Source: Kibdelosporangium sp. MJ126-NF4 (GTDB lineage Bacteria; Actinomycetota; Actinomycetes; Mycobacteriales; Pseudonocardiaceae). From it: 64,000 bases of DNA. Position numbers and translations under genes: made by a program. The stretch spans positions 124,001-188,000 of the forward strand of contig NZ_CDME01000003.1 of the NCBI RefSeq assembly GCF_000826545.1, given 5' to 3'. The notes below the pieces were generated by a model. The model did not search any database. It was not told where the DNA came from and saw nothing but the letters and a program-made list of their open reading frames with translations. Positions 41,502 to 51,399 of this stretch are shown here, one piece after another (positions within the stretch are counted from its first letter, which is position 1; the number at the start of each line of letters is the position of its first letter).

Positions 41502-41666
41502 GTGGCTGCCACTGACGTGCGACCGAAGATCACGCTCGCGTGCGAGGTGTGCAAGCACCGCAACTACATCACCAAGAAGAACCGGCGCAACGACCCGGAC
41601 CGCATCGAGCTGAAGAAGTTCTGCCCGAACTGCGGCACGCACCGTGCGCACAAGGAAACTCGCTGA
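41502..41666 (+). CDS. rpmG: 50S ribosomal protein L33
   Basis: The 54-aa protein reads [20 protein letters not shown], then [20 protein letters not shown] and [13 protein letters not shown]. It has two CxxC pairs, so it is the zinc-binding form (C+ type), unlike the zinc-free paralogue used under zinc starvation. The GTG start at 41502 follows AGGAAGG. It sits between tRNA-Met and hadA as in mycobacteria. It is too short to show up as a long frame. Confidence 0.95.
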   Translation: MAATDVRPKITLACEVCKHRNYITKKNRRNDPDRIELKKFCPNCGTHRAHKETR

Positions 41667-41676
41667 GCCAGTCCTG

Positions 41677-42141
41677 ATGGCTCTCGATCCCTCCTTCATC
41701 GGACGCAGCTACCCGGCTTCACCGGTCTACCAGGTCAGCCGGGCCAAGATCCGAGAGTTCGCTGAGGCGATCGGCGACGACAACCTGCTCTACTCCGACC
41801 CGGCTGCCGCACAGGCCGCCGGGTATTCGGATGTCGTCACCCCGCCGACGTTCCTCACCATCATCAACATCGCCGCGATCAACGTCGTGATCAACGATCC
41901 GGACCTGGGGCTGGACTACAGCCGGATGGTGCACGGCGACCAGCGCTTCGACTACCACCGCCAGGTGCACGCCGGTGACGAGCTGCGCGTGATCGTCCAC
42001 ATCGAGGACATCATGCACCGCGCGGGGAACGACTTCATCAACATGCGGGCCGACATCGTCGACAACGACGACGAGATCGTCGTCGTGTCGCACGCCCAGC
42101 TCGTGGTCCGCGACGCCGTGAAGCCGGAGGTCACAGCATGA
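41677..42141 (+). CDS. hadA: (3R)-hydroxyacyl-ACP dehydratase subunit HadA (FAS1-type MaoC-like)
   Basis: The 154-aa protein with a hot-dog fold resembles FAS1_DH_region-type MaoC proteins: DPSFIGRSYPASPVYQVSRAKIREFAEAIGDDN, then TPPTFLTIIN and HGDQRFDYHRQVHAGDEL. It is the non-catalytic, substrate-binding partner in Had dimers; the catalytic Asp/His pair is expected in HadB. Start ATG 41677 lies 10 bp after rpmG. The stop overlaps the hadB start (ATGA). In mycolate producers Had enzymes act in FAS-II; in this order they may serve other acyl chains. Confidence 0.9.
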   Translation: MALDPSFIGRSYPASPVYQVSRAKIREFAEAIGDDNLLYSDPAAAQAAGYSDVVTPPTFLTIINIAAINVVINDPDLGLDYSRMVHGDQRFDYHRQVHAGDELRVIVHIEDIMHRAGNDFINMRADIVDNDDEIVVVSHAQLVVRDAVKPEVTA

Positions 42142-42542
42142 CCGCCGTCGGTGACGAGCTGCCGTCGTTGACCATCCAGGTCACGCGCAAGGACCTCGTG
42201 CGTTACGCGGGCGCCTCGCTCGACTTCAACCCGATCCACTGGAACGAGCCGTTCGCCAAGGAAGTCGGCCTGCCGGACGTGATCGCGCACGGCATGCTCA
42301 CCATGGCGCTGGCCGCTCGGGTCGTCACGCAGTGGGTCGGTGACCCCGGCAAGATCCTGCAGTACGGCGTCCGGTTCACCCGTCCCATCGTCGTTCCCAA
42401 CGACGAGAAGGGCGCGACCGTCGAGCTGTCCGGCAAGGTCCGCCAGGTCAACGACGACGGCACAGCCCGCGTCGACATCACCGCCAAGTTCGACGGCAAA
42501 GCCGTCCTCGGCAAAGCACAGGCCCTCCTCAAACTGCCCTGA
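42138..42542 (+). CDS. hadB: (3R)-hydroxyacyl-ACP dehydratase subunit HadB (MaoC-like)
   Basis: This is the catalytic hot-dog subunit of 134 aa. The hydratase-2 motif is YAGASLDFNPIHWNEPFAKEVGLPDVIAHG, holding the conserved Asp and His of the D-x(4)-H type active site; QYGVRFTRPIVVPND follows. It is coupled to hadA. No hadC follows; a perfect hairpin ends the operon. That suggests one HadAB enzyme rather than the AB/BC pair of mycobacteria. Confidence 0.93.
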   Translation: MTAVGDELPSLTIQVTRKDLVRYAGASLDFNPIHWNEPFAKEVGLPDVIAHGMLTMALAARVVTQWVGDPGKILQYGVRFTRPIVVPNDEKGATVELSGKVRQVNDDGTARVDITAKFDGKAVLGKAQALLKLP

Positions 42543-42565
42543 CCCCGCTCTGCTGTGCAACCAAT

Positions 42566-42600
42566 GTGGCCTTCGGTGCGCCAAACGCACCGAAGGCCAC
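42566..42600. terminator. Perfect bidirectional terminator after hadB
   Basis: GTGGCCTTCGGTGCG and CGCACCGAAGGCCAC are exact 15-bp arms around CCAAA. It lies between hadB and the convergent aminotransferase gene. Confidence 0.88.
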
Positions 42601-42617
42601 CTTCGTTGCATGGGCTT

Positions 42618-43844
42618 CTACCTGGCTTCGCGGAGTAGGTCGCCCATTCGCGTCATGCCGGTGGCCAGGTCCGCGTCGCCGAGCGCGTAGGACAACCGGA
42701 AGTAGCCGGGTGTGCCGAACGCCTCACCGGGCACCACCGCGACCTCGGCCTGATCCAGGACCAACGCGGCCAGCTCGCCGCTGGTCCGCGGCCGGACACC
42801 GCGGATCTCCTTGCCCAGCAAGCCCTTCACCGACGGGTACACGTAGAACGCGCCCTTCGGCGTCGGCACCTCGATGCCGGGGATGGCCGCCAGCAGCTGC
42901 ACGATCGTCTGGCGGCGGCGGTCGAACGCCTCGTGCATCTCCCGCACGGCGTCCAGCGGCCCCGACACGGCCGCCAGAGCGGCCCGCTGGGACACGTTCG
43001 CCACGTTCGACGACAGGTGGGACTGCAGGTTCGCGGCGGCCCTCGTGACGTCCTTCGGGGCGATCATCCAGCCGACCCGCCACCCGGTCATCGCATACGT
43101 CTTGGCGACGCCGTTGACGACCACGCACGTGTCCGCCAGCTCCGGCACCACGACCGGCATGGACTCCGCCGTGACGCCGTCGTAGACCAGGTGCTCGTAG
43201 ATCTCGTCGGTGATCACCCAGATGCCGTGCTCCAGCGCCCACCGGCCGATCGCCTCGACCTGCTCACGCGGGTACACCGCGCCCGTCGGGTTCGACGGCG
43301 AGACGAACATCAGCGCCTTCGTACGCGGCGTGCGGGCCGCCTCCAGTTGCTCGACGGTGACCAGGTAGCCCTGGGTCTCGTCGGTCACCACCGGCACCGG
43401 CACGCCGCCTGCCAGCGTGATCGCCTCGGGATAGGTGGTCCAGTACGGCGCGGGCAGGAGCATCTCGTCGCCGGGGTCGAGCAGGGTCGCGCAGGTCTGG
43501 TAGACCGCGTGCTTGCCGCCGTTGGTCACGATGACCTGGCTCGCGTCGACCTCGTAGCCGCTGTCGCGCTTGGTCTTCGCCGCAATCGCCGCACGCAGCT
43601 CCGGCAGCCCCGCTGCGGGCGTGTACCGGTGGTTGCGCGGGTCGGTCGCTGCCTCGACGGCGGCCTGGACGATCGCCTCGGGGGTGGGGAAGTCGGGCTC
43701 GCCCGCGCCGAAGCCGATCACCGGTCGGCCCGCCGCCTTGAGGGCCTTCGCCTGGGTGTCGACCGCGAGGGTCGCCGACTCGCTGATGCCGCCGATCCGC
43801 GCCGACACCCGGCGCCTGACCTGCTGTTCGTCGACTGATGACAT
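42618..43844 (-). CDS. aspC: Aspartate aminotransferase (class I, PLP-dependent)
   Basis: The enzyme moves the amino group between aspartate and 2-oxoglutarate. [15 protein letters not shown] is the substrate-binding N-terminal loop, [15 protein letters not shown] and [14 protein letters not shown] follow, and the PLP lysine is in [17 protein letters not shown]. The closing [12 protein letters not shown] supplies the carboxylate-binding Arg. The length of 408 aa is normal for the Ib subgroup. ATG 43844 gives [25 protein letters not shown], matching homologues; the longer open frame upstream is not used. Confidence 0.94.
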   Translation of the reverse strand: MSSVDEQQVRRRVSARIGGISESATLAVDTQAKALKAAGRPVIGFGAGEPDFPTPEAIVQAAVEAATDPRNHRYTPAAGLPELRAAIAAKTKRDSGYEVDASQVIVTNGGKHAVYQTCATLLDPGDEMLLPAPYWTTYPEAITLAGGVPVPVVTDETQGYLVTVEQLEAARTPRTKALMFVSPSNPTGAVYPREQVEAIGRWALEHGIWVITDEIYEHLVYDGVTAESMPVVVPELADTCVVVNGVAKTYAMTGWRVGWMIAPKDVTRAAANLQSHLSSNVANVSQRAALAAVSGPLDAVREMHEAFDRRRQTIVQLLAAIPGIEVPTPKGAFYVYPSVKGLLGKEIRGVRPRTSGELAALVLDQAEVAVVPGEAFGTPGYFRLSYALGDADLATGMTRMGDLLREAR

Positions 43845-44061
43845 GCCTGCATCGTCGCAGATCGGCGGGGGTCGCCGCTGCCGGAGGGGACGGCTGTCCC
43901 CAGCTAAGGTGACCGCGATTTCAAGGGCATGGGGACGTTGCCGTACACTTTCGAACTCGGAACGAAAGTCACTTTGCCCCACGCGGTCAGCTCTGACAGA
44001 GTGGGGACAGTGGATCTCGTCCATCAGTAGTTCGAGTGGCATCAGTAGTTCGGGTGACACA

Positions 44062-44133
<72 letters not shown>

Positions 44134-44170
44134 CAAAGCAAGGTCAAGGCTGGCGAGCGGAGGAACTGGC

Positions 44171-44596
44171 GTGAGCGACGAGCCGGGCAAGGATCGGGAA
44201 GAAGAGGACAAGAAGCCTCAGTCCCGTCCGGTCACCGCCGCTGCGCGGCGTGAGCGCCGTGCGTCGGCGCGTCCCGCCGCGCGCAAGGACGACGCGCCGT
44301 CCGCCAAGGCCAGGCCGAAGGCGAAGCCCGCCGCGGAGGGCGAGGCGCTTGCCGAGGGCAAGAAGGGCCGCGCCACCCCGTCGCGTGACGGCAAGGAGAA
44401 GCGCGTAGGCCTGTTCTCCAGGCTTTTCCGGTTCCTCAAAGAGGTCGTCGCCGAGCTGCGCAAGGTCATCTGGCCGACCCGCAAGCAGATGATCACCTAC
44501 ACCGCGGTCGTGCTGGTCTTCCTGGCCGTGATGGTGGCCATCATCGCCGGACTGGACCTCGGCATCGGCAAGGGCGTGCAGTCGATCTTCGGATAA
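44171..44596 (+). CDS. secE: Preprotein translocase subunit SecE
   Basis: The protein has 141 aa, with an unusually long charged Lys/Arg/Ala-rich N-terminal extension (about 80 residues) before the conserved [20 protein letters not shown] segment and a single membrane span. The core is the essential clamp of the SecYEG channel. The GTG start at 44171 follows GGAGGAACTGGC. It is followed by nusG after 41 bp, the standard order. Confidence 0.95.
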   Translation: MSDEPGKDREEEDKKPQSRPVTAAARRERRASARPAARKDDAPSAKARPKAKPAAEGEALAEGKKGRATPSRDGKEKRVGLFSRLFRFLKEVVAELRKVIWPTRKQMITYTAVVLVFLAVMVAIIAGLDLGIGKGVQSIFG

Positions 44597-44637
44597 GCAG
44601 GCCGCACGCGAGCGTAGAGATAGGAAGCGAGATCACA

Positions 44638-45447
44638 GTGACCTCCGAGAACGGCGCCGCTGGCGGCCAGGGGCTGACCAGTCCGGCCGACGACGAGGTC
44701 GTCGCCACGCAGGACGAGGAGACCCTCGCCGCTGCGGAGACCGACGAGGACGTCGACGCCGCCGACGAGCAGGCAGCAGCCGAGGACGAGGCAGCAGCTG
44801 ACGAGGCAGCAGCCGACGAGCCGGTCGCCGAGGAAGCCGAAGAAGAGGACCCGGTCGCCGAGCTGCGTGAGGCACTGCGCCGCGCGCCGGGCGAGTGGTA
44901 CGTGATCCACTCCTACGCCGGTTACGAGAACAAGGTCAAGACCAACCTCGAGACCCGCATCCAGACCCTCGACATGGAGGACTACATCTTCCAGGTCGAG
45001 GTGCCGACCGAAGAGGTCACCGAGATCAAGAACGGCCAGCGCAAGCAGGTGCAGCGCAAGGTGCTGCCCGGCTACATCCTGGTCAGGATGGATCTCAACG
45101 ACCCGTCGTGGAGTGCGGTCCGCAACACCCCGGGGGTCACCGGCTTCGTCGGTGCGACCTCCAAGCCGTCCCCGCTGACCATCGACGAGGTGGCGAAGTT
45201 CCTGCTGCCTCAGGTCGAGCAGACCAAGCCCTCGGCGGGCAAGGCGACGACCACCGCGACCAAGCCGACCGTCGAGGTCGACTTCGAGGTCGGCGAGTCG
45301 GTTACAGTGATGGACGGCCCGTTCGCCACGCTCCCCGCGACCATCAACGAGGTCAACGCGGACGCGCAGAAGCTCAAGGTCCTGGTGTCGATCTTCGGTC
45401 GGGAGACCCCGGTCGAGCTGTCGTTCAGCCAGGTCTCCAAGATCTGA
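44638..45447 (+). CDS. nusG: Transcription termination/antitermination protein NusG
   Basis: The first 80 residues are an acidic Glu/Ala/Asp-rich tail typical of actinobacterial NusG. The NGN domain follows ([42 protein letters not shown]). The C-terminal KOW domain has [24 protein letters not shown]. It binds RNA polymerase and links transcription to Rho or ribosomes. GTG at 44638 is the start. The length of 269 aa fits the family with its extension. Confidence 0.96.
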   Translation: MTSENGAAGGQGLTSPADDEVVATQDEETLAAAETDEDVDAADEQAAAEDEAAADEAAADEPVAEEAEEEDPVAELREALRRAPGEWYVIHSYAGYENKVKTNLETRIQTLDMEDYIFQVEVPTEEVTEIKNGQRKQVQRKVLPGYILVRMDLNDPSWSAVRNTPGVTGFVGATSKPSPLTIDEVAKFLLPQVEQTKPSAGKATTTATKPTVEVDFEVGESVTVMDGPFATLPATINEVNADAQKLKVLVSIFGRETPVELSFSQVSKI

Positions 45448-45535
45448 CCGGTCTTTGCTCGCTTGAAGGCCGGCGGCCGCACGGCGGCACGGCAGGTTCG
45501 CCGCGCGGACCCACGCAGGAAACAGGAATACGAGA

Positions 45536-45967
45536 ATGCCACCCAAGAAGAAGAAGCTTGCAGCGATCATCAAGCTGCAGATCACGGCGGGCCAGGCCAA
45601 CCCGGCCCCGCCGGTCGGACCCGCGCTGGGTCAGCACGGCGTCAACATCATGGAGTTCTGCAAGGCCTACAACGCCGCGACCGAGTCGCAGCGTGGCACC
45701 GTGGTGCCGGTCGAGATCTCCGTGTATGAGGACCGCTCGTTCGACTTCAAGCTCAAGACCCCGCCGGCCGCGAAGCTGCTGCTGAAGGCCGCCGGTGTCG
45801 ACAAGGGCAGCGGCGAGCCGCACCGCGTCAAGGTCGCCAAGGTGACCTGGGACCAGGTGAAGGAGATCGCGCAGCAGAAGCAGTCCGACCTCAACGCCAA
45901 CGACATCGACCAAGCCGCCAAGATCATCGCCGGTACGGCGCGATCCATGGGCATCACGGTCGAATAA
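45536..45967 (+). CDS. rplK: 50S ribosomal protein L11
   Basis: The 143-aa protein has [35 protein letters not shown], the N-terminal thiostrepton-binding region with conserved prolines, and [23 protein letters not shown]. It binds 23S rRNA in the GTPase centre. Its position between nusG and rplA is canonical. Confidence 0.97.
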   Translation: MPPKKKKLAAIIKLQITAGQANPAPPVGPALGQHGVNIMEFCKAYNAATESQRGTVVPVEISVYEDRSFDFKLKTPPAAKLLLKAAGVDKGSGEPHRVKVAKVTWDQVKEIAQQKQSDLNANDIDQAAKIIAGTARSMGITVE

Positions 45968-46038
45968 GTCTTTCAGCAAGTACTCGTGGGAGGGCCAAGC
46001 GCGGCCCGGCACCACAAACTGTTAGTTAGGGAAACAGC

Positions 46039-46761
46039 ATGGCAAAGCGCAGCAAGGCCTATCGTCAGGCCGCCGAGCTGGTGGACAAGGAGCGGCTGTA
46101 CTCGCCGCTCGAGGCCGCCAAGCTCGCCAAGGAGACCTCCAAGGTGAAGATGGACGCGACCGTCGAGGTCGCGATCCGCCTGGGCGTCGACCCCCGCAAG
46201 GCAGACCAGATGGTCCGCGGCACCGTGAACCTGCCGCACGGAACCGGTAAGACCGCACGCGTCATCGTGTTCGCGACCGGCGACAAGGCCGCCGAGGCCG
46301 AGGCCGCCGGTGCCGACGTCGTTGGCGCCGAGGACCTGATCGAGCGCATCCAGGGTGGCTGGCTCGACTTCGACGCCGCGATCGCCACCCCGGACCAGAT
46401 GGCCAAGGTCGGCCGGATCGCCCGCATCCTGGGCCCGCGTGGCCTGATGCCGAACCCGAAGACCGGCACCGTGACGCCGGCGGTGGCCAAGGCCGTCGCC
46501 GACATCAAGGGCGGAAAGATCAACTTCCGCGTCGACAAGCAGGCCAACCTGCACCTGGTGATCGGCAAGGCGTCGTTCGACGACGACAAGCTGGTCGAGA
46601 ACTACGCGGCCGCACTGGACGAGATCCTGCGTGCCAAGCCGTCCTCGGCCAAGGGCAAGTACCTGAAGAAGGTCACCTTCACCACGACGATGGGCCCCGG
46701 TATCCCGGTGGACCCGGCTCGTACCCGCAACCTGCTCGCCGACGAGGCCGCCGCAGTCTGA
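46039..46761 (+). CDS. rplA: 50S ribosomal protein L1
   Basis: The 240-aa protein has [45 protein letters not shown] and [20 protein letters not shown], all diagnostic of L1. It forms the L1 stalk and often autoregulates the L11 operon by binding the leader mRNA. It is followed by a strong terminator. Confidence 0.97.
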   Translation: MAKRSKAYRQAAELVDKERLYSPLEAAKLAKETSKVKMDATVEVAIRLGVDPRKADQMVRGTVNLPHGTGKTARVIVFATGDKAAEAEAAGADVVGAEDLIERIQGGWLDFDAAIATPDQMAKVGRIARILGPRGLMPNPKTGTVTPAVAKAVADIKGGKINFRVDKQANLHLVIGKASFDDDKLVENYAAALDEILRAKPSSAKGKYLKKVTFTTTMGPGIPVDPARTRNLLADEAAAV

Positions 46762-46781
46762 CCGGCCCCCAGGCACGAAAG

Positions 46782-46812
46782 AGGCGGACCCACACTCCGG
46801 GTCCGCCTTTTT
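46782..46812 (+). terminator. Rho-independent terminator after rplA
   Basis: AGGCGGACCC pairs with GGGTCCGCCT around a 7-base loop and runs into TTTTT. It ends the secE-nusG-rplK-rplA unit. Confidence 0.9.
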
Positions 46813-46837
46813 CACGGAGTCACATGTTACGCACACG

Positions 46838-46858
46838 TATACACGCACCATATACACG
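46838..46858 (+). promoter_or_regulatory. Direct repeats ahead of the TetR gene
   Basis: TATACACG occurs at 46838-46845 and again at 46851-46858, 13 bp apart, within an AT-rich spot that includes the palindrome GTATAC. It lies just before the ribosome site (GGAGGTG) of the TetR gene, where an autoregulatory operator and promoter would sit. Confidence 0.4.
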
Positions 46859-46872
46859 GAGGTGCAACAAGC

Positions 46873-47421
46873 GTGAAGTTGCCGAGGCAGCAGCGCCGGG
46901 AGCAGATACTGGCGCGGGCAACGGAAGTCTTCGCAGACAAGGGATACGCACCAACCGGGCTGGAGGACATCGCCGAAGCAGCCGGGGTGAGCCGGATGAT
47001 CCTGTACCGGCACTTCGAGTCCAAAGCAGACCTGTACCGATCAGCCTGTGACCGAGCAGGCGAAAGGCTCGCAGCCGCAACAGGCGACGAACTGACCGAG
47101 TCCACAGTGGGCGCACTGGTGACGTGGGCGGCCAAGGAAACCGCAGAGTTCCGACTCCTGTTCCACCAAGCCGCCCGAGAACCGGACTTCCGCGCGGACA
47201 TCGACACCTTGCGCGCAGAACTGATCGAGACACTCCGACACCGAATGCGCGACCTGATCCCAGACCACCGATGGGCAAAGTGGGCCGCGCACCTCGCACT
47301 GACCGTGACCGTCGAGGCGACAATGACCTGGATCGAGGTCGGCGGACCAGATCCGGACCAGGCCGTCGAGCGAATAACCGACGCGGTCAAGGCAGTCATC
47401 ACGGCCTCCATCCGCCATTGA
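46873..47421 (+). CDS. TetR-family transcriptional regulator
   Basis: The 182-aa protein has a textbook TetR HTH: REQILARATEVFADKGYAPTGLEDIAEAAGVSRMILYRHFESKADLYR (residues 9-56). The C-terminal ligand domain is unspecific. GTG 46873 follows GGAGGTGCAACAAGC. It lies between the rplKA terminator and a two-component pair, all on the plus strand; its target is unknown. Confidence 0.92.
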   Translation: MKLPRQQRREQILARATEVFADKGYAPTGLEDIAEAAGVSRMILYRHFESKADLYRSACDRAGERLAAATGDELTESTVGALVTWAAKETAEFRLLFHQAAREPDFRADIDTLRAELIETLRHRMRDLIPDHRWAKWAAHLALTVTVEATMTWIEVGGPDPDQAVERITDAVKAVITASIRH

Positions 47422-47476
47422 GCCCAAGGGTTTCTCCCCGAAGACATCCCGTGGCCCAACGCCTTACCGTGCACCC

Positions 47477-48325
47477 ATGGGGAGACACCTTGTCGCGCTC
47501 GCCGTGACACTGGCGGCGATGGAGGCCTACCACCGGCTGGGGCTCCCACCTGGACCGGAGCCGGTTCCCTTTGCTATCGCGCTGTTCCTGACCTCGGCAC
47601 ACGGACACCGCACGCTCGCGATCGGTGCCGCGACAGCCGCAGTGGTCATGGTGATCGTGCCGACGAGCCAGTACGAGGACCTGCCGCAAGTAGTACCAGT
47701 GCTGGCTGTCGTGATCGCGTTGGGAGAGATCGCGCGGATCAGGAAGGCGTATCTGCTGCAGTCCCGGCAACGAGCCGTGGACGCGGAACGCCTGCGGATC
47801 TCGCGCGAGTTGCACGACGTGCTCGTCCACCACATGACCGTGATCAACATTCAGGCTGGGGCCGCCATGCTGCGACCCGCGCACACCGGTGCGGCGCTCG
47901 GGGTGATCAAGCAGGCCAGTCGGGACGCGCTGGACGAGGTCCGGTCGACCGTCGGCGTGCTCAGGGCACCGGGTCTGCGGCACCTGGACGCCCTGCTTGA
48001 CCGCGTCCGCACCGACGGTCTCGTGGTGAGCAAACGGATCCGTGGCCGGACCGACCTGCCGGTCGAGGTCGATCAGGCCGCGTACCGGATCGTGCAGGAA
48101 GCGTTGACCAACGTCGTGCGCCATGCCGGGGCGACCAGGGTCGTCATCCACCTCGACTGCCGTCCGGACGAGGTGACAGTCCAGGTTCGTGACAACGGCA
48201 AGGGAGGTGATCCGTTGCCGGGCAACGGACTGACCGGGATGCTGGAACGGGTGACCGCGCTCGGCGGCGACCTGCGCATGTCCGGCGGGGCCGGATTCCG
48301 CGTCCGGGCGAGGATTCCGCTGTGA
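47477..48325 (+). CDS. Sensor histidine kinase, NarL/DesK type (HisKA_3)
   Basis: The 282-aa protein has an N-terminal membrane domain with three to four segments. The dimerisation/phosphoacceptor box is ISRELHDVLVHHMTVINIQAGAA, with His at about residue 115. The HATPase_c domain follows: AYRIVQEALTNVVRHAGATR (N box) and VRDNGKGGDPLPGNGLTGMLERV (G boxes). No extracellular sensor domain is obvious. It overlaps the response-regulator gene by GTGA. Confidence 0.93.
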   Translation: MGRHLVALAVTLAAMEAYHRLGLPPGPEPVPFAIALFLTSAHGHRTLAIGAATAAVVMVIVPTSQYEDLPQVVPVLAVVIALGEIARIRKAYLLQSRQRAVDAERLRISRELHDVLVHHMTVINIQAGAAMLRPAHTGAALGVIKQASRDALDEVRSTVGVLRAPGLRHLDALLDRVRTDGLVVSKRIRGRTDLPVEVDQAAYRIVQEALTNVVRHAGATRVVIHLDCRPDEVTVQVRDNGKGGDPLPGNGLTGMLERVTALGGDLRMSGGAGFRVRARIPL

Positions 48326-48954
48326 TCAGGGTTCTGCTCGTCGACGACCAGGCGCTGGTGCGCGGCGGACTGCGGGCGATTCTGGACGGCGAGGACGACA
48401 TCGAGGTGGTCGGCGAGGCAGGTGACGGCGCCACGGCGTTGCGCCTGACCATGCGGCTGCGGCCGGACGTGGTCCTGATGGACGTCCAGATGCCAGGGAT
48501 GGACGGCATCGCCGCGACCCGGCGGATTCTCGAGGACACTCGTTGCCGTGGCAGCAAAGTCGTTGTGCTGACCACGTTCGATCTCGACGAGTACGTGTAC
48601 GAGGCGCTGCGGTTGGGGGCGAGCGGGTTTCTGCTGAAGGACAACGATCCGATGGAACTCATCCACGGCGTGCGCGTGGTCGCCCGTGGCGACGCCATGC
48701 TGTCGCCGCAGGTCACCGCACGCCTGATCGGTGAGTTCGGGCACCGGTTCCGGCCGGTTCGCCGGACGTTCGACGCGTTGACCGAGCGGGAGCGTGAGGT
48801 GATGGGTCGCGTCGCCGCCGGGCTGTCCAACGACGAGATCGCCGCCGAGTTGGTGGTCAGCCCGGCGACGGTGAAGACACATGTCAGCCGGATCCTGGCC
48901 AAGCTCGGCGTCCGCGATCGGGTGCAACTGGTGGTGCTCGCCCATACGACCTGA
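48322..48954 (+). CDS. LuxR/NarL-type response regulator
   Basis: The receiver domain (residues 1-120) has the phosphoacceptor Asp in VVLMDVQMPGMDG, acidic DD at 7-8, and Lys in FLLKDNDP. The C-terminal LuxR HTH is LTEREREVMGRVAAGLSNDEIAAELVVSPATVKTHVSRILAKLGV. The length of 210 aa is normal. It is the partner of the histidine kinase just upstream. Confidence 0.95.
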   Translation: MIRVLLVDDQALVRGGLRAILDGEDDIEVVGEAGDGATALRLTMRLRPDVVLMDVQMPGMDGIAATRRILEDTRCRGSKVVVLTTFDLDEYVYEALRLGASGFLLKDNDPMELIHGVRVVARGDAMLSPQVTARLIGEFGHRFRPVRRTFDALTEREREVMGRVAAGLSNDEIAAELVVSPATVKTHVSRILAKLGVRDRVQLVVLAHTT

Positions 48955-49016
48955 GATGTACGGGGATCGGTCGCTCGGCCGACGAAAACGGCAAGGGGAC
49001 GCCGGATTCTCGGACT

Positions 49017-50567
49017 ATGAAATGGATTCTTCCACTACTCGTGGCACTGGCCATGCCGGTGCCCGCCGCTGCGGCGACGACACCGGGGTGTCGGGCGATC
49101 GCGCAGCTCACGCCGGACGAGCGGATCGGTCAGCTGATCATGGTCGGCGGTGACACCGGGCGGGCGCGCGAGCTGCACGCGGGCATGGTCGGTCTGCCGG
49201 ACATGCCCGACCTGGGATCAGCCGCCGAGTTCACCAGGATCATGGGCAAGGACGTGCTGGTCGGCGGGGATTTCGAGCACGGCGCGATCCAGCGCATCGG
49301 CGGCACCACCGCGTACCCGCGGCCGATGGGCCTCGGCGCGATCCGCGACCCGGGCGCAGCGGCTGCGGCTGCGGTGGGCACGGCGAGCGAGCTGAAGCAG
49401 GCAGGGGTCCGGTTGAACCTGGCCCCATTGGCCGACGTCAACAGCAACCCGGAGTTCCCGTTCGGTGTGCGCTCGTACAGCGAGGATCCCGCGCTGGTCT
49501 CCCGGCTGATCTCCGCGCAGGTGGGGGCCTATCGCGCGGCCGGTGTGGTGCCTGCCGTGAAACACTTCCCCGGGCACGGCGGCGTCAACGCGGATCCGCA
49601 CTACGAACTGCCCACTGTGCACGCCGACCGGGCGACCATGGACCGCGTGCACTTCCCGCCGTTCCGCGCCGCGATCGCCGCGGGCGCGCCGATGATCATG
49701 ACGGCGCACATCGTGCTGAAGTCGGTGGATCCCGCGCTGCCGTCGACCTTGTCCACCAAGGTGATCACCGGGATCCTGCGCGGCGAACTTGGCTTCGACG
49801 GGGTGGTGATCACCGACTCCATCCAGATGGGCGCGATCAGGAACAACTTCGGCCTCGGCAACGCGGCGGTCCTCGCGATCAACGCGGGCGCGGACGTCGT
49901 GCTGTCCACCGGGCCGCACAGTGACCACGTGGAGATCGTCAACGCCTTGCGCGCCGGGTTGACGCAGGAGCGGATCGACCAGTCCGCTGCCCGTGTGCTG
50001 AAGCTGAAGTGCCGGTACCAGGGCAAGGGGCCGTCGGTGCGGGTCGACCCCGACCCGATCGCGCAGGACTCGATCACGCTGCTGGACAACCGATCCGGGG
50101 CGTTGCCGTTTGCCAGGGGCGCGCGAACGTCGGTGGTGGGCGTGCGGGACGTGCAACCGCTGGCCCAGGCGATGAACGCTGGTTGGTGGCAGGCCGCGAG
50201 CGACGACCCGGCGGACGCGGAGATCACCGAAGCCGTGCGTCGGGCCGAGGACCAGGTCCTCGTGGCGACCTACTCCCGTGGGCCGACCCTGCCGCCGGGA
50301 CAGGTCAAGCTTGTCAACGCGCTCAAGGCCGCAGGTAAACACGTCGCAGCCGTATCCATCGGCGTGCCGTACGACGTCAACTCGTACCCCGAGTTGGGGG
50401 CGTCCCTCGCTGCCTACGCCCAGACCCAGGTGTGGGGCCCGCCGCCGCCCGCGAACCCGACCGTGATGCGGGCAGTGGCCAGGGTTGTGTTCGGCGCACA
50501 GCCGGGCGGCAGGCTTCCGGTGACGGTCAGCGCTCGCTACCCATACGGGCTAGGACTGCGGTACTAG
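49017..50567 (+). CDS. Secreted glycoside hydrolase family 3 (NagZ-like beta-hexosaminidase type)
   Basis: The signal peptide is MKWILPLLVALAMPVPAAAA. The GH3 barrel contains KHFPGHGGVNADPHYELP (the KHFPGHG motif with an NagZ-type loop) and GFDGVVITDSIQMGAI, holding the catalytic Asp. A second domain follows (about residues 350-510), as in two-domain actinobacterial enzymes. The likely substrate is beta-linked N-acetylglucosamine in peptidoglycan fragments or chitin; specificity is not settled. The export signal means it acts outside the cell, unlike cytoplasmic NagZ. The stop shares CTAG with the convergent gene. Confidence 0.88.
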   Translation: MKWILPLLVALAMPVPAAAATTPGCRAIAQLTPDERIGQLIMVGGDTGRARELHAGMVGLPDMPDLGSAAEFTRIMGKDVLVGGDFEHGAIQRIGGTTAYPRPMGLGAIRDPGAAAAAAVGTASELKQAGVRLNLAPLADVNSNPEFPFGVRSYSEDPALVSRLISAQVGAYRAAGVVPAVKHFPGHGGVNADPHYELPTVHADRATMDRVHFPPFRAAIAAGAPMIMTAHIVLKSVDPALPSTLSTKVITGILRGELGFDGVVITDSIQMGAIRNNFGLGNAAVLAINAGADVVLSTGPHSDHVEIVNALRAGLTQERIDQSAARVLKLKCRYQGKGPSVRVDPDPIAQDSITLLDNRSGALPFARGARTSVVGVRDVQPLAQAMNAGWWQAASDDPADAEITEAVRRAEDQVLVATYSRGPTLPPGQVKLVNALKAAGKHVAAVSIGVPYDVNSYPELGASLAAYAQTQVWGPPPPANPTVMRAVARVVFGAQPGGRLPVTVSARYPYGLGLRY

Positions 50568-51349
50568 CGTGACGTGGTTGTTGTCGGCGGTGCGGTGGTG
50601 GTGGTGGTGGTCGCGGTGGAGCATTCCTTGGTCTGGTGGCCGGAGATGATCCACGCATCACCGAACGGCGTGAACGTGAACGTACCCAGCGAAGTAGTGC
50701 CAGGCTTGACCCTGAGCGTGCAGGAGTCCACCTCAACAAGCTGCTTGCCCTGCGTGTCGATCCGAGGACGGCCGGTCAGCGCAGCCACCTGCGACTGGAG
50801 TTTGGCGACCGCGGCCGTGCAGTCCGCTGCCTCGAAGTTCCGGGCGAACGCGGCCTCGGCATCCTTGGTGAACATGTAGCAGGCAACCTGCGGCTGGCCG
50901 AGCGAGATGCTCCGATACAAGGCGTCCACCACTTCGTTCGGCTTGCCGGGCGCCCGGCCGGGATCGTTCTTCGAGCCGGGCCCCGCGCCGCCCTGCACTG
51001 TGTTGTCGTCCGGCGGCGAGCCGAAGTAGTGGTTGTAGGCCCAGATCACGCCGATGATCACGAGCGCGTACACCACGAGCTTGCGGAAGCCCTTGCTGAA
51101 CAGGATCTTCTGCCAGGTCGGCTTCTTCTTCGGTGGCGGCCCGGCAGGCGGCAGCTGGCCCTGTCCCTGCGCTTCCTGAAAGCGCATGAACTGTTGGAAC
51201 TGTTGGAACTGCTCGAACTGGCGCCGCTGCTCCGGGTCGGCCGACGTTGGATCGACCGGCGCCGGGTCGACCGGGACCGGGTTGGCCCGTGCCGGGTCGT
51301 AGGGAGCCGGGTGGTTGGGACGCTCGTCTTCGGCCACGTCCACCATCAT
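50564..51349 (-). CDS. Single-pass membrane protein with Pro/Gln-rich N-terminus
   Basis: The 261-aa protein starts with a cytoplasmic Pro-rich part (repeats of DPA/VDP) and a Gln/Phe run (FEQFQQFQQFMRF). A basic patch and one membrane helix follow (KLVVYALVIIGVIWAYNHYFG), then an external domain of about 120 residues with conserved-looking Cys pairs (VACYMF, ADCTAA, DSCTLR, KECST). It ends in a Thr-rich tail. No family is recognised. The topology suggests an extracytoplasmic domain with a disulfide, in the nuclear transport factor 2-like size range. Confidence 0.75.
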   Translation of the reverse strand: MMVDVAEDERPNHPAPYDPARANPVPVDPAPVDPTSADPEQRRQFEQFQQFQQFMRFQEAQGQGQLPPAGPPPKKKPTWQKILFSKGFRKLVVYALVIIGVIWAYNHYFGSPPDDNTVQGGAGPGSKNDPGRAPGKPNEVVDALYRSISLGQPQVACYMFTKDAEAAFARNFEAADCTAAVAKLQSQVAALTGRPRIDTQGKQLVEVDSCTLRVKPGTTSLGTFTFTPFGDAWIISGHQTKECSTATTTTTTAPPTTTTSR

Positions 51350-51399
51350 GCCGGGGGCGATTTGGAGAGGCAGCTCCGTGTCCCGTATCGTTGTCCTCG